Origin: Dugong dugon
Taxonomy: Eukaryota > Chordata > Mammalia > Sirenia > Dugongidae
Length of the DNA stretch: 64,000 nt
Assembly: GCA_030035585.1 (NCBI GenBank)
Contig: CM057472.1
Span: 89,463,601-89,527,600, forward strand
Direction of reading: 5' to 3'
Shown one piece after another: positions 24,449-35,695 of this stretch (its first letter is position 1; every line of letters begins with the position of its first letter). The translations under genes and the position numbers were made by a program. The notes below the pieces were generated by a model, which saw nothing but the letters and a program-made list of their open reading frames with translations, was not told the DNA's origin and ran no database searches.

Positions 24449-24657
24449 AAAAAAAAAAAGTTGCTAGCAAGTCAATTTCGACTCACGGTAGCTCCATGTA
24501 TTGCACAATAGAACTGTATTCCATAGAATTTTCAAGCCTGTGACCTTTCAGAAGCAGATCTCCAGGCCTTTCTTCCAAGGTGCCTCTGGGTGGGTTCAAA
24601 TCGCCAGTCTTTCAGTTAGTAGTTGAGCATTTAACCATTTGCACCACCCAGGGTTTA
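24449..24657 (-). mobile_element. AfroSINE, variant with extended body, minus strand
   Basis: The head is CCCTGGGTGGTGCAAATGG in reverse complement. The body contains an extra segment ('aagcagatctccaggcctttcttcc' on the plus strand) that is absent from the short copies but shared with 32642-32828. This marks a second subfamily. Confidence 0.85.
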
Positions 24658-26096
24658 AAAATAAAGAGGCTGGACTCTATTCAATTAAGTTTCAATTAAA
24701 TTTCCAACTTTTGTTGGTTACAACTGAAAGATCCATAACCTGTATCTCTCACAGTCTGCACTAGACATCAGTTTGAAAACATCTGGGGAATAAAGACATT
24801 CAAAGGGCCTCCGCCAGGTATGAAGAATAAAAGGAGCATAATCAGAAGTGTCACTAAATCTAAAACAACTGATATAAATTTAATCAATTATTTCATTGTT
24901 AAAAATAGTAAGAAAATCGATAAAAATGAAACTGGTTAATAGTAATTTCTTCCAGGGATGAACAATGTCATTTTATGACATCTTTTTCAATAGCAACTGG
25001 GGAAAAAAATCTTTCACCCACCAAAAGGAATTTGTCCCAAGAAGGGTGACAAACTCAAAGCAATAGCACTGCAGAATTTTCTGTATCAATTTTAGAATGT
25101 CAGCTGCACAGAAACAGGGAAGTTGGCCTGTTTTTCTGTTCATTGCTAATGTCACCAGCACCCAGAACAGTGCCTGGCATGTAACAGACAATCAATGTGT
25201 ATTTGATGTAGGAGTAAACGTTCAACTTCAATGGGTTTCAACACCCAAATTCGTATGCCCAATCCAAACTAACCCAAGAAAATCAAATTTTTCCCTTAAC
25301 CCATGTGAAAACATCAAAGGATTATTAAATTAAGGCAAGGGGAAAGTCAGGCTCCTTGAATGAGGCTATTAGAAGTAATTTAAAAATGCTGAAGTATTTG
25401 AGATTTGTTTCAACTTATTACACAAGTGGAAAATGAGGAAAAATAAGGAAAGAGGAAGAAAGAAGGGAAAGAGAACTAACATACAGTTATGAAGAGGTAG
25501 CAGAGGGATTTTTCTACCTTTGATAGTTATTAGGATAGTTTTTTAAAAAATACATAACTTCAGCAAAATACTCATATTTTAGCACTTTCATCAGCAGGAT
25601 CAAGGGCTAAAATAACACCCATGAAGCATGCTTTAAGAGTTATGCAATTACCATTGCACTGAGAATATGTATGACAGGTATTTATTAAACATGTCGAGGG
25701 CTTTGTAGAAAGCATGTCAATATTTCATTATCCTTACAATCTGAATCTTGAACCAAATCCAAAAGACATTTTCTATTGATACTTTGAGAAGATGAAAGAG
25801 AAACTCAGACTAGAGTAACACTAAATATTTTCTTCAAGTTATTTAAAGTTAGATGCTTTTAACACCAATTTTCTCCTTCAATATAATTTAGAAAACTCTT
25901 CAAACATGGCAACCTATTACAGCTAGAACATAGCTTCATTAATAAAAACAGATACACAGGAGGACAGATGGGTATCAATATCCAAATGTGTCCTCTATAT
26001 TTGATCTAATTCGCATAATTAGAATTGGAATTAAGCTATTTCCTTTCGGTGAAGTCCTTTCCTTCGCTTTGATTATTTTCTGATAATCACCCCATC
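24658..26096. other. intron sequence, nothing recognised
   Basis: AT-rich. The phrase 'cagcacccagaacagtgcctggcatgtaacag' (about 25157) is reminiscent of the ancient MIR/L2 3' core, but too little remains to call. Confidence 0.45.
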
Positions 26097-26108
26097 TATG
26101 CCAGATAA

Positions 26109-26271
26109 GGAGCCCTGGTGATGTAGTGGTTAAGAGCTCAGCTGCTAACCAAAAGGTCACTAGTTCAAATCCACCAAGCTACTCCTTGGAATCCCTATGG
26201 GGCAGTTCTACTCTGTTCTGTAGGGTACTATGAGTCGGAACTGACTCGAGGGCACCTAAGAACAACAACAA
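26109..26271 (+). mobile_element. AfroSINE with TSDs, plus strand
   Basis: A complete copy from GGAGCCCTGGTGATGTAGTGG to an AACAACAACAA tail, carrying 'tatgagtcggaactgactcga'. It is flanked by TATGCCAGATAA (26097-26108) and TATGCTAGATAA (26272-26283), one mismatch. The tail matches the 3' end of the RTE element at 46862. Confidence 0.93.
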
Positions 26272-26829
26272 TATGCTAGATAAAGGGACAAGCAGAAAAC
26301 AATAGCTGCATAGTTACACTTTATTCATGATTACCATGTCACTGATGTTTAGTACACAACTCTAAATTAATGGAAGCATCACAATTCTTCCTCATGCAGA
26401 ATAGCTAGAGATTTGAAAACATTTTTGGCTCTAAAGAAGAAATACCAGTTAACACCTTTCTGCTGTGCCAGCTTCACCCCCAAAATCAATGATAATCCAC
26501 TCTTCTCTCAGAGAAGATAAAGTTCACTTCTGTTTGAAAAAAAGGTGCAATTGTCACTAGAACAAAAATATTTTCAAGTTTAATAACAGTAAAATATATC
26601 ATTATGAAATAATGGAGAAAAAGAGTCCAGGTTCCTGGCATTGGAGCCCCAAAGAAAGAGAAATGAATCCATAGGAATTTCTATATATAAATACTCATCA
26701 ACATAATTTTACATTGTCTATATCCAAACAAGCTCATAAAAGAACACAATCTTTATGTTAAAATTTCATTAAGCAATTCTGTGAAACAAAACTGAAGTCC
26801 TACAAATATGGTTTAAAAAGAGCAGTCAC

Positions 26830-26981
26830 CTCTACTTCAACTGCCAAATGTGCTCTCTCCTTGTCTTTTCGCTCCATGCACCGCTTCACTTCCTCTAACT
26901 CAGATGCCATTGCGTTGAAGTTCAGCTGCACTCTCAAATCTGACATCTGTTTCTCCAGATCCTGTTTTTCCCGCTCAACCC
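26830..26981 (-). CDS. CEP128: CEP128 coding exon D (152 bp, most 3' exon seen)
   Basis: The minus-strand acceptor is TTTCAAG|GGG after a pyrimidine-rich tract. The donor GAG|GTGACT is weaker than in the other three exons. With the split Gly codon from exon C it supplies 51 codons and ends in phase 0. The protein reads VEREKQDLEKQMSDLRVQL, then SELEEVKRCMERKDKERAHL, again coiled coil. I could not find the following exon (expected to open with a NLTREL-like stretch) in 1-26829, so the next intron is at least 26.8 kb. Confidence 0.93.
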
Positions 26982-28150
26982 CTTGAAAGAGAAAATGTAA
27001 ACTGCTAGAGGCTTGTTCTTTAGTCACAGTAGAATGTACCTTCAAATGGTACTGAGCCCTGATGTTTTCATATTCTAGCTAACACCATCCACTTATTGAC
27101 ACTGTCACTCAACTGATTTTTCAGACTTTGCAGTCTATTGTTTCAAGTCTCATACAGTTCAAAAATATATACATTACTGTGCCATCCAATATTATTCCAT
27201 TTGGATACTAACAGTTAAAGTGTTATCTGATTTCTAGTACAATTCATTTCAGGAAAATCGTACACATGTTTTTAACTGTCTTCATATTCCTACATTCCTC
27301 CCAGCTCTAAAGTAGCAGAACTACAATAAGAAAATCTTCAACTAAGCTACTCCATCTAAATAAAGTTACTGAAGTTCACACAATGAAATGCTTTTCTTAC
27401 AACATAAACAACAAGTGATGCTGATAAATCTCTAATAGTGTATGATTACCAACTTAATAATTCTTACTAATACTGGACACAACTATCTGGAATTGTAACA
27501 CAGAACAATATAAATTGACTTAGTACTTAATTCAACATGAAACACTTGGATCTAGGACGCACACAGCACTATAATACCATCTTCTTCAAATACAAAGATA
27601 AATAAGACAAAAGCTCATCCTCAAAGAGCTTAAAGTCTAAGAATAGAGACAAGATATATAAAGTAAATCCTTGAGCCAAAGATGTTAACAACTGGAACCA
27701 AAAAACAAAATCCACTGCCATCAAGTCAATTCTGACATCCCATCAATTTAAAACTGCTATATTTCTAAAAAAGGAAAGAAAGGAGAGAAGGAAGGACAGA
27801 GGTAGGAAGGGAGGGACACAAGAAGAAAACACTACCCAATCAAATTTATAGATCATTCACAAGACACATCTCAACTTCAGAAATATTAAAAGTGTTCAAA
27901 ACTGTACATCTTAGAATGGAAGACATATAGGCATATTAACCCGCATGATAACTGCACTGACAGATACATAAGCATTATACAGAAATAATACAAACAAGAG
28001 AGTGATTTACTTTATCTTGGTGAGAAACTGAAGTAGGAAGAATTCGGAACTCAGTTAGATTTAAAGAAGGAATACAAAAGTTCACCAAGCAAAGGAGATG
28101 AAGTTGAGTGCTATTTCAGGGAAAGGAAACAGCTAAAGCACAAGGGTGCA
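26982..28150. other. intron sequence with an AfroSINE scrap
   Basis: Mostly unassigned. About 27700-27755 resembles the 3' part of an AfroSINE in reverse ('aaatccactgccatcaagtcaattctgac'), and 27768-27826 is a purine-rich (GGAAG)-like tract. Confidence 0.45.
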
Positions 28151-28163
28151 AAACTGTATTATA

Positions 28164-28622
28164 ACACGAGAGTTCCTGACGGAGCAGGAGAAAAGTGTGG
28201 AGCAGAACTCAAATTCATGTAAAAAGACCAGACTTAATAGTCTGACTGAGACCAGAGAAACCCCTGAAGCCATGGCCCCTGGACGTTCTGTTAACCCAGA
28301 ACTAAAACCATTCCTGAAGCTCACTCTTCAGACAAAGATTAGACTGGACTATAAAACATAAAATAATACTTGTTAAGAGTGTGCTTCTTAGTTCAAGTGA
28401 CTACATGAGACAAAATGGGCAGCTCCTGTCCTGAAGCAGAATGAGAAGGCAGGAAGGGACAGGTACTGGTTGAATGGACACAAGAAATCCAGGGTGGAAA
28501 GGGGGAGTGTGCTGTCACATTATAGGGATCACAGATGATGTCACATAACAATATGTGTAAAAACTTTTGTATAAGAAATTAACTTGAGCTGTAAACTTTC
28601 ACCTAAATCACAATTAAAAAAA
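28164..28622 (+). mobile_element. 5'-truncated L1 3'UTR copy with short TSD
   Basis: Shares the text of 11335-11770 ('gagcaggagaaaagtg', 'ctgactgagac', 'gacaaagattagactgg', 'caggaagggacagg') and ends 'aactttcacctaaatcacaattaaaaaaa'. A diverged target copy (ACTGTATTATA near 28153, ACCGTATTATA near 28625) flanks it. Confidence 0.85.
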
Positions 28623-28747
28623 AAACCGTATTATACATTTAGGTAACTGCAAACACAGTAGTTCTATGTAATTACATATATAACATAATGAAGAAAACAG
28701 GGAGAATCAACAGGGAGTTTATATCTTGCTAGGAGCTTAGAATTAAA

Positions 28748-28966
28748 CCTATAGACCAAGGGCCAGTGAACTTTTTCTGCAAAGAGTCAGATAGTAAATA
28801 TTTTAGGCCACATGGTCCTTGTCACAACTACCTAACTCTGCCGTGGTATCATGAAAGCAGCCAAAGACAGTGCATAAATGAATAGGAGTAGCCATGTTCC
28901 AATAAAAGTTACTTACACAAACAGGCGGTGAACTGGATTTGGCCCACGGTCTATACTATGCCCACC
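28748..28966 (+). mobile_element. nonautonomous hAT/Charlie-type DNA transposon remnant
   Basis: 'actttttctgcaaagagtcagatagtaaatattttagg', 'cacaactacctaactctgcc' and 'aaacaggcggtgaactggatttggccc' fit a widespread mammalian MER-type hAT element as I recall it. The exact family name is not asserted. Confidence 0.6.
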
Positions 28967-29029
28967 CTTAAAAGGTCTCAATCCTGAAAATATGCATCTT
29001 ATCTTATATGTCAATTTATTTATTTTATA

Positions 29030-29240
29030 AATACATGTATATTATCTATTTTATATATATGCATATATGCTCATGTATGTGTGCATATAATGTCTCCATA
29101 GGATATACTTTTGATACATTTCGTAATATGTATCAGTGTGAATGTATATATATATATATAACATTATTATGATTTATATAAATATTATATAAAATACGGA
29201 TATATATAATACATATGCATATGAATACATGTACATATAC
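29030..29240. repeat. AT-rich tract with (TA)n
   Basis: Extended TATATA/CATATG text, with a pure TA run around 29147-29160. An AfroSINE follows immediately. Confidence 0.8.
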
Positions 29241-29245
29241 ATATG

Positions 29246-29412
29246 CAAGGAGCCCTGGTGGCACAGTGGTTAAAGTGCTTGGCCTCTAACTAAAAGGTCA
29301 ATGGTTCAAACCCACTAGCTGCTTTGCAAGAGAAAAGACCTGGTGATCTGCCCCTGTAAAGATTACAGCCTACAAAACGCTGTGGAGCAGTTTTATTTAT
29401 CCTGTCATATAA
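29246..29412 (+). mobile_element. AfroSINE, 3'-degenerate, plus strand
   Basis: GGAGCCCTGGTGGCACAGTGG head and the longer body with 'gagaaaagacctggtgatctgc'. The 3' half decays around 'gctgtggagcagttttatttatcctgtc' and the tail is missing. Confidence 0.88.
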
Positions 29413-29507
29413 ACATATATTTACACTTCATACTACACACACATATATACATGGAGTGAGATATCTAATATATATATACATGTATACATACATACATGTA
29501 TATGTAT

Positions 29508-29800
29508 ACGTTGTTGTTGGGTGCCATCAAGTTGATGCCAACTCACAACGACCCTGTGTATAAAAAAGCAAAACACTGCACTATCCTGCGCCATCTTCAT
29601 GATCACTGGTATGCTGGAGTTCATTGTTTCCACTATTGTGTCAATCTATCTCATTGAGGGGTTCCTTCCTTTCTACTTGACCCACTACTTTACCAACCAT
29701 GATGTACTTTTCTAGCGACTGGTCTTTCCAGATGATGCATCCAAAGCAAGTGAGCCAAAGTCTCACCATAATCACTTCTAAGGAGCACTGTGGTTGTTAC
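29508..29800 (-). mobile_element. RTE/BovB LINE 3' end, minus strand
   Basis: The reverse complement matches the 3' end at 46540-46862: the target-proximal GTTGTTG repeat, 'cactgtgtcaatc'-type text, the 'catgatgt.cttttc' block and the 'cttctaaggagcact' block are in the same order. It is diverged and 5'-truncated. Confidence 0.8.
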
Positions 29801-29801
29801 T

Positions 29802-29805
<4 letters not shown>

Positions 29806-29838
<33 letters not shown>
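29806..29838 (+). repeat. (CA)n microsatellite
   Basis: An almost pure CA run of about 33 nt, continuing into TATATACACA. It gives spurious Thr/His ORFs on both strands. Confidence 0.95.
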
Positions 29839-29844
<6 letters not shown>

Positions 29845-30044
29845 CACACTTATATATAATGAAAGAGGTACCAAAATTGAAATATTTAAAACATGCAGTA
29901 TAAATAGCATTACAAACACTCTCTTCCCACACCCAGAAGACTGTCTCCTATACTCCATTTTGGAAAACACTGGCTATAAACAGAGATGGGTCAGCATAGG
30001 CAGTTATTAAAAGCTCAAGGCTTGAGGAGGAAAAGATATGGGTT

Positions 30045-30225
30045 TGCTACTTCCCACGTGCATGAATTGAGCAAGTTATTCAATATCTTTGTTCATTAGT
30101 CTTTTTTTAATCATTAAAATGGAAATAAGAGTAGTACCCTTCTCATAGAGTAGTTGTAAGAATTAAAGGAGATAATGGAAAAAGATTAACATAATGCCCA
30201 GTAAGTAGTAAGAACTCAATAAATT
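30045..30225 (+). mobile_element. MIR-type ancient SINE remnant
   Basis: 'attgagcaagttattcaatatc', 'aatggaaataagagtagtacc', 'gtagttgtaagaattaaagg' and 'gtaagaactcaataaat' follow the MIR consensus layout on the plus strand. Confidence 0.65.
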
Positions 30226-30447
30226 TTAATGAGAGGTTTTAACCAAGTGAATAACATGACCAGTTTGTGTTTTAGAAAAGTACTTTTAGAAGCAGTATGG
30301 AAGATACATTTTAGAGGAGCCAGAATAAGGCACAGCAAGTTAAGAGGAACGTACAGGTGAGATGAAGCGTATCTAGCTGAGACAGTGGGAATAAGAAGAA
30401 AGAGAATGGGGCAAATTCAAGAAATATCAGGATCTGTAAATAGATGG

Positions 30448-30585
30448 ATTGACACTGTGGCTGCAACAATGGGCTCAAGCATAACAATTGTGAGGATGGC
30501 GCAGGATCAGCCAGTCTTTCATTCTGTTGAACACATGGTTGCTGTGAGTCGGAACTGACTCGACAGCACCTAACAACAACAACAT
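30448..30585 (+). mobile_element. RTE/BovB LINE 3' end, plus strand
   Basis: 'gattgacactgtggctgcaacaatgggctcaagcat' through 'gagtcggaactgactcgacagcacctaacaacaacaac' matches 46723-46862, the 3' end of the RTE element. Only the last 140 bp are present. Confidence 0.85.
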
Positions 30586-31010
30586 AAACAGACAAGGACT
30601 AATTAGACAGCGGGAAGTAGGAAAATTTTTGGACATTCTTCATGTTTTAGGTTTGGGTGTCAGGATGGAGGATGATGACATCAACTGAAACAGGAAAGAA
30701 AAGCAGGTTTGGAGGGGAGGATGAATTCACTTTCAGATGTGTTGACTGAGCATTCTGTGGAACCACATATGGAGTTGTCTAGTGAGCAACAGCATCGGAG
30801 GGGCTGAAGGTCAGGAGAGTGGAACTAGGTTTGGTGATCAGCATTTATAGGTGATCGCTAAAGCATAACACTAAATTACAAGCCCTAGGGAGAAGTAATG
30901 AGTGAGAAAATCCATGAACAGGATACTAGACAATACCAGCACTTAAAGGACAAACTGTGAACAAAGGGAAAAGATTCCAATAAAGAGAATGAAAACAACT
31001 ACTGTAACCT

Positions 31011-31208
31011 ATCCAAACCAAACCCACTGTCACTGAGTCGATTACAACTCATAGCAACCCTGGAGAACAGAGTAGAACTGCCCCATAGGGTTTCCAAGGC
31101 TGTAATCTTTACAGAATTAGACTGCCACATCTCTGTCCTGTGGAATGGCTGGTGAGTTCAAACTGCGGGTTAGCAGCTTAGCGTTTAACCACCGCACCAG
31201 GGTTCCTA
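31011..31208 (-). mobile_element. AfroSINE, longer-body type, minus strand
   Basis: In reverse complement it runs from AGGAACCCTGGTGCGGTGG through the 'ctgtaaagattacag' insert to GGGTTTGGTTTGG. The insert between the two body halves marks the roughly 200-bp variant. Confidence 0.9.
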
Positions 31209-32641
31209 ACTACCACAAAGGAACCAGGAAATAGTGGTGGCACTGAAGTCAATGGAAGCCTTTCAAGAAGGAAGAGGATATAAATACGGGTCAAGTAAGA
31301 TAAGTAATGGAGATTCTTTTGAACCTGACTGAGGAGACCACAAGTAAATTAAGTGAGGTCAATTTTAGAGGCAGAGGTGGAAGCCATTTTTCAGTGGGTG
31401 GAAGAATAAAGAGCAGCTGGAGTGTGACAATGAGTTTGATTTTTTATGTAGAATTGTTTTTAAATAGTACAAGTATTTTATAAAGATGGAAAAAAAATTA
31501 AAATTGTTAAAAGAGGTGAAGAAGTCCATTATCACATTGAAAAAAGAACTTTCAAAGACATATTTTTTAAAACCTGGTAAGTTGTAAAGAAAAGTGAGAT
31601 TCTTCTAGCCTTCAAAGGCTTATACCAAAAATGATTAGACTTTATGAGGCATCAAAACATATAAGAAATGTGTCACAGATGTCTTTTTCAAACAAAATGA
31701 GAGTTCCCATGTATATCTTGATGAAAATTTGATGAATAATCCAAAAGTTTAGAATTTTACTATTAAAAATAAATGAAAATATATTAGATACCAAATGATA
31801 CTTAATTCTAATATCATGATCCATATTAGAATGGCTATGTCAAAACTTGCCATCTTTTAAAGATTTTCTGGCAACATGGAAATTCTAGATTAGACAACAT
31901 TTTGAGTTACATGTGGGGAACCTGGGGAAATATTTACCTTCCCTAAAGGTAACAGTACATTGTAACGCTTGCAAGAGTTTCTCTAATAATTTGGGCAGTC
32001 AAGTAAGAAGTCTCATTATTGAAATAATTTACAAGCTGAGCAATCCAGACAAGCATATTAGAAACTATCATACAATCTGGATATCATATTTGATAAACGC
32101 GAACTTTCAAAAAGAAATATATACAAGGTCATTAAATTTCACATCCTAAATCAAGACCTCTGCTGAGCAGGTATTCTAACATTTGCAAACAAAAAGGCTT
32201 CCCAATCCATATAAGAAAAAGCCAGTCATATGGCTCAAAGACTCATGACCACATCTGGGAGGTGATTTACTTTTGTCACCAATCTCCAGATAACAAAAAA
32301 GATAGGTTCTTAATTTTAGTTGTTCATATATATTGAAAACTGGAACAAGAGAAAGTAAAAAATTGGGGATATTTACAGTTTAAGTACAAAGACAAACACA
32401 CAGACACACACATTTAGATATAGGAGCTGGAAGTTGGAAAAAAAAAATCCACTACTGGCTTTGCTGGTTCTTTCTAAGGAAAAGTCCCATGAGATGAGCA
32501 GTTCTGACAACTGAAAAGGGTTTAGAAATAAGGCAGAGAAGATATCAAGGCTGGATGCCAGATAATGCTTAACCCACTGGAAAACCTTGCAGTAGATCAA
32601 GAAACAGATATGATGACAAAAGCCCAATAAAATGAATGCAC
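31209..32641. other. intron sequence, nothing recognised
   Basis: AT-rich sequence without an exon, repeat or RNA gene I can support. Confidence 0.5.
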
Positions 32642-32828
32642 TCTAAGACCAGGTGCAATCAAGTCGATTCTGAATCATGACAACCCCACATGTGCCAGAG
32701 TAGACCTGTGCTCTGTAGAGTTTTCAGTGGCTGACTTTTCAGAAGTAAATCACCGGGCCTTTCTTCAGACTGACAATCTTTTGCTTAGTAGCCGAGCATG
32801 TTAACAGTTTGCACCACCCAAGGACTCC
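32642..32828 (-). mobile_element. AfroSINE, extended-body variant, minus strand
   Basis: Same variant as 24449-24657, with 'agaagtaaatcaccgggcctttcttc' on the plus strand. It lies about 50 bp from the splice donor of CEP128 exon C. Confidence 0.85.
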
Positions 32829-32881
32829 GTTTTCTAAGAAACCCCAAAAAAACCCTACACATTTACAAATCAGAATTTTAC

Positions 32882-33014
32882 CTCTTCTAAACCTCCAGTC
32901 ATCTGCTTGTTCATCCTGATGGTTTGACTGTTGCTTGGCAATCTGGGATACTTGATGCTGTAAACCCTTTCGATCACCTTCTGCTTTCATTAGTTGTGTA
33001 CGCAGTTCCTCTAT
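32882..33014 (-). CDS. CEP128: CEP128 coding exon C (133 bp)
   Basis: The minus-strand acceptor is GTACTTAG|ATA and the donor is GAAGAG|GTAAAA. The exon enters in phase 0 and leaves with one extra base, which the next exon completes to a glycine codon. It encodes IEELRTQLMKAEGDRKGLQH, then a Gln-rich stretch, then DDWRFRRG. The EGDRKGLQHQVSQI and WRFRRG stretches are the most recognisable CEP128 signatures in the window. The exon abuts an AfroSINE at 32642-32828, only about 50 bp downstream of its donor. Confidence 0.93.
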
Positions 33015-33291
33015 CTAAGTACAAAATGTCAAAAATGAACTGCTATCAGTTTTCAAAATCAGGAAAAAAATTAATTCAACTTACAAATTATTACTAATTA
33101 TTTCCTTTGGGAAAAAAAACTACTTAAATGAGCTACTGTAAATACAAGGTGAAGCAAAGTTAATTTCCCTGCTATGTCAAGTACAGCAGAATTGTCTCTC
33201 GTTCCATTTCTTCATTCCCCCCATCCCTTTCACAAAAAATAAATGTCTTTTTCCTCCCTGTGTCCAGTGTGAAAAAGAATATGACCACATT

Positions 33292-33312
33292 AAAAAAAAA
33301 AAAAAAAAAAAA
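33292..33312 (+). repeat. poly-A run (21 nt)
   Basis: An uninterrupted A run in the intron. No retroposon body was recognised upstream. Confidence 0.9.
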
Positions 33313-33434
33313 CAACTTATTTTGATCCAGTCCACTCCACCACTATTAACCTAAACCACTTCCAATTACATACTACGTATTTTCATGTTTTTATATTTTT
33401 CATCTATTTTCTTCCATGTGAACATAATCTATTA

Positions 33435-33744
33435 CAGGTAGTCCCCAACTTAAGACGTATCCAAGTTACGATGAACGGCACTTACGACCATCCGTGTTTC
33501 TTTTTTTTTGGGTACACCTTATCATTAGTAATATGTACTACATACAGTGTTGCAGTATGTAACCTGCTGATATTATCAATCTCAGATGTTCACCCACAGA
33601 TGTTCAAAGATTGGATTTATAAAGACACTGATAATAAAAGGCAGTAATAATGAAAACTAAAAACAAAAAAGGGGTATTCAACTTACGTCAGAACCAACTT
33701 AGAGTCATTAGTACGGAACCCCATCGTAAGTCGGGGACTAACTG
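33435..33744. mobile_element. 310-bp TA-flanked inverted-repeat transposon (mariner/Tigger-like MITE)
   Basis: The left end CAGGTAGTCCCCAACTTAAG and the right end, reverse-complemented (CAGTTAGTCCCCGACTTACG), form terminal inverted repeats with three mismatches over 20 nt. Both sides are bounded by a TA dinucleotide (33433-33434 and 33745-33746), the signature of Tc1/mariner-class insertion. There is no transposase ORF, so it is nonautonomous. Confidence 0.85.
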
Positions 33745-33746
33745 TA

Positions 33747-34931
33747 GTTGGTAAACTGAAGTAAAAGGATCATGATTGGGCATATTTGTGTATTGAAATA
33801 GCATGCAAAATAAATAAGCAATAAATGCTGTTGAATAAATTATGAACTCCTTGAGGTAGGAGACTGTCTATTCATCTTTGTATTTCTAGAGACAAGCATA
33901 CTGCCTAGCACACAGCAGGAACTTCCCCAATGACTGTTAAATAAAGTTAGCAGTGACAAAAAGACTCAGCTAAAGTCACAGTGACAGCCTAAACACAGAA
34001 ATCTTTTGCCTCCATAACTTAGAGATTATGAATATAATCAGAAGAATTGAATACAAACACAAACCTCCAAAAAAGAAAGTCTGAACTCTCCCAACATTAA
34101 TTCCATGTGGTCACTGCTACAGAACAAAGTCAATGAACATTTTTAAAGGTTTGTTAAAACAGGTGCTGTATTTCCAGCACCAATTGTCAAAAGGTAAAAA
34201 ACTCCCACTGAACATCTATGATGCCTGATGCCTTTGCCTACCAAGCATATTAGGTAGCTGAGTTATGTAACATACACCTCAAAACAGAGGAAGGTACATT
34301 TGCAGTTTATATTAAACACAGGTAGAGAGACAGTTAGAAACCCACAGGTCCTTATCCAATGTACTATAAAAGATGGCTATTTAAAGTTATTGAACTTTAA
34401 ATATCAGAAGCACCAAACTCCCATTACGGGCTAATGGACTGTAAAATGTTATACTTAAAAATTAAGCAGCCTTATCTTTGGTCAAAAGGGGCTAGGTGGC
34501 ATCTTGAAAACCTGAATATAAGACCAGCATGCAATCAAAGTAACCTGAACATGCAAAGGTCTGCTTTATGCATTTTGCTCCCTCCTTCACTCTTCTATGC
34601 CTCCTGGAATAAAATTAAGCTCCTGTAGAAATTTATCTTACACATCAAGTCTACTTCTATACTGCTGGCGCTAAGACAGAAAAGTAGTAAGCCGGAGCAG
34701 CAATCAGCAAGATACACTGTCACAGTGGGAACCTGGACCTGTGTTTTCTACTAGCTTTCTCTGAATCTACCTGAAAAGATTTCCATCTTCTGCTTATGTG
34801 TGCTAATATACATTCATCAAGGGAAAATTTTTCTAGACCTTTTTTTTTTTCTCTTTCGCAAGACATTTAATAGAGGAGATTCAATCCTGATTTAATGTAA
34901 AAGCATATTTTCATAGCGTGCATAGACTTAC
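33747..34931. other. intron sequence, nothing firm
   Basis: Immediately 3' of the MITE, 33840-33950 has L2-like 3' text ('ctgcctagcacacagcagg'). The remainder is unassigned AT-rich intron. Confidence 0.4.
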
Positions 34932-35006
34932 CTGATACATAAGTGTTTCTCTGCTGCCTTCTGATTGATTCAATAACTTTCGGGATAGCTCCAACTCCTG
35001 TTCAAG
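34932..35006 (-). CDS. CEP128: CEP128 coding exon B (75 bp)
   Basis: This minus-strand exon is preceded by a strong polypyrimidine tract ending in CCTCTAG and closed by CAG|GTAAGT, a consensus donor. It has 25 codons, phase 0 at both ends, starting LEQELELSRKLL and ending SRETLMYQ. The Leu/Glu spacing continues the coiled coil of exon A. It lies 3.2 kb from exon A and 1.9 kb from the next exon. There are no stops or indels, so the exon looks functional. Confidence 0.92.
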
Positions 35007-35293
35007 CTAGAGGATAAAGAAAAACATTTAAACATCTAATGGGGCAGAAGATAATTAATTTATCATAGGCAAAGTTTAACAGGAAAAAAGTGGAAAAGTT
35101 TCCAGGAGCTACTTAAAGCTGTATGCAAGGATAAATATCTTGCTATAAACACCTATCGATACTTCCATTAAAAAAATGTGAATTGCATAATATAAAATGA
35201 ACTAGATGAGACCTCAGGATCCTGATTAAGACTCTTCTCCTCATGCCTCTATTCCGTCACCTCTAAAATAAGGATGTTGTATTTGACGATCTC

Positions 35294-35306
35294 TAAGGTC
35301 CCTTCC
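35294..35306 (+). repeat. target copy 1 of tandem SINE pair
   Basis: TAAGGTCCCTTCC. The same text stands between the two SINEs (35469-35481), and as TAAGGTCCCTCC after the second (35696-35707). Confidence 0.9.
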
Positions 35307-35468
35307 GGAGCCTTGTAGTACAGTGGTTAAAAGCTCGGCTGCTAACCAAAAGGTCAGCTGTTCGAATGCACCAGCCGTTCCTTGGAAACCCTATAGGGCA
35401 GTTTACTCTGCCCTATAGGGTCACTATGAGTCGGAATAGATTCAACAGCAATGGGTTTTTGGTTGTTT
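35307..35468 (+). mobile_element. AfroSINE, short type, first of a tandem pair
   Basis: From GGAGCCTTGTAGTACAGTGG to a GGGTTTTTGGTTGTTT tail. It carries a near-repeat 'ccctatagggcag' / 'ctgccctataggg' in the body. Bounded by the target text on both sides. Confidence 0.92.
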
Positions 35469-35481
35469 TAAGGTCCCTTCC

Positions 35482-35695
35482 AAGAAGCCCCTGTCGTGCA
35501 ATGGTCAAGCATTCGGCTGCTAACCGACAGGTCAGTAGTTCAAACCTACCAGCTGCTCCATGGGAGAAAGACGTGGCAGTCTGCTTCCATAAAGATTACA
35601 GCTTTGGAAATCCTATGGGGCGATTCTGCTCTGTCCTATAGGGTTGCTACGCATCGGAATCAACTCCATGGTAACAGGTTTGGTTATTTTGGTTA
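35482..35695 (+). mobile_element. AfroSINE, longer-body type, second of a tandem pair
   Basis: From AAGAAGCCCCTGTCGTGCAATGG, with the 'ccataaagattacag' insert, to a GGTTTGGTTATTTTGGT tail. It belongs to a different length class from its neighbour, so the pair is not a local duplication. Confidence 0.92.

Noticed and set aside
26800..27045. 81-codon minus ORF as a complete small gene
   Set aside because: Its core is CEP128 exon D; the ends read into intron on both sides of clear splice sites.
29690..30010. 80-codon and 103-codon ORFs around 29806
   Set aside because: They are produced by the (CA)n microsatellite and an RTE remnant.
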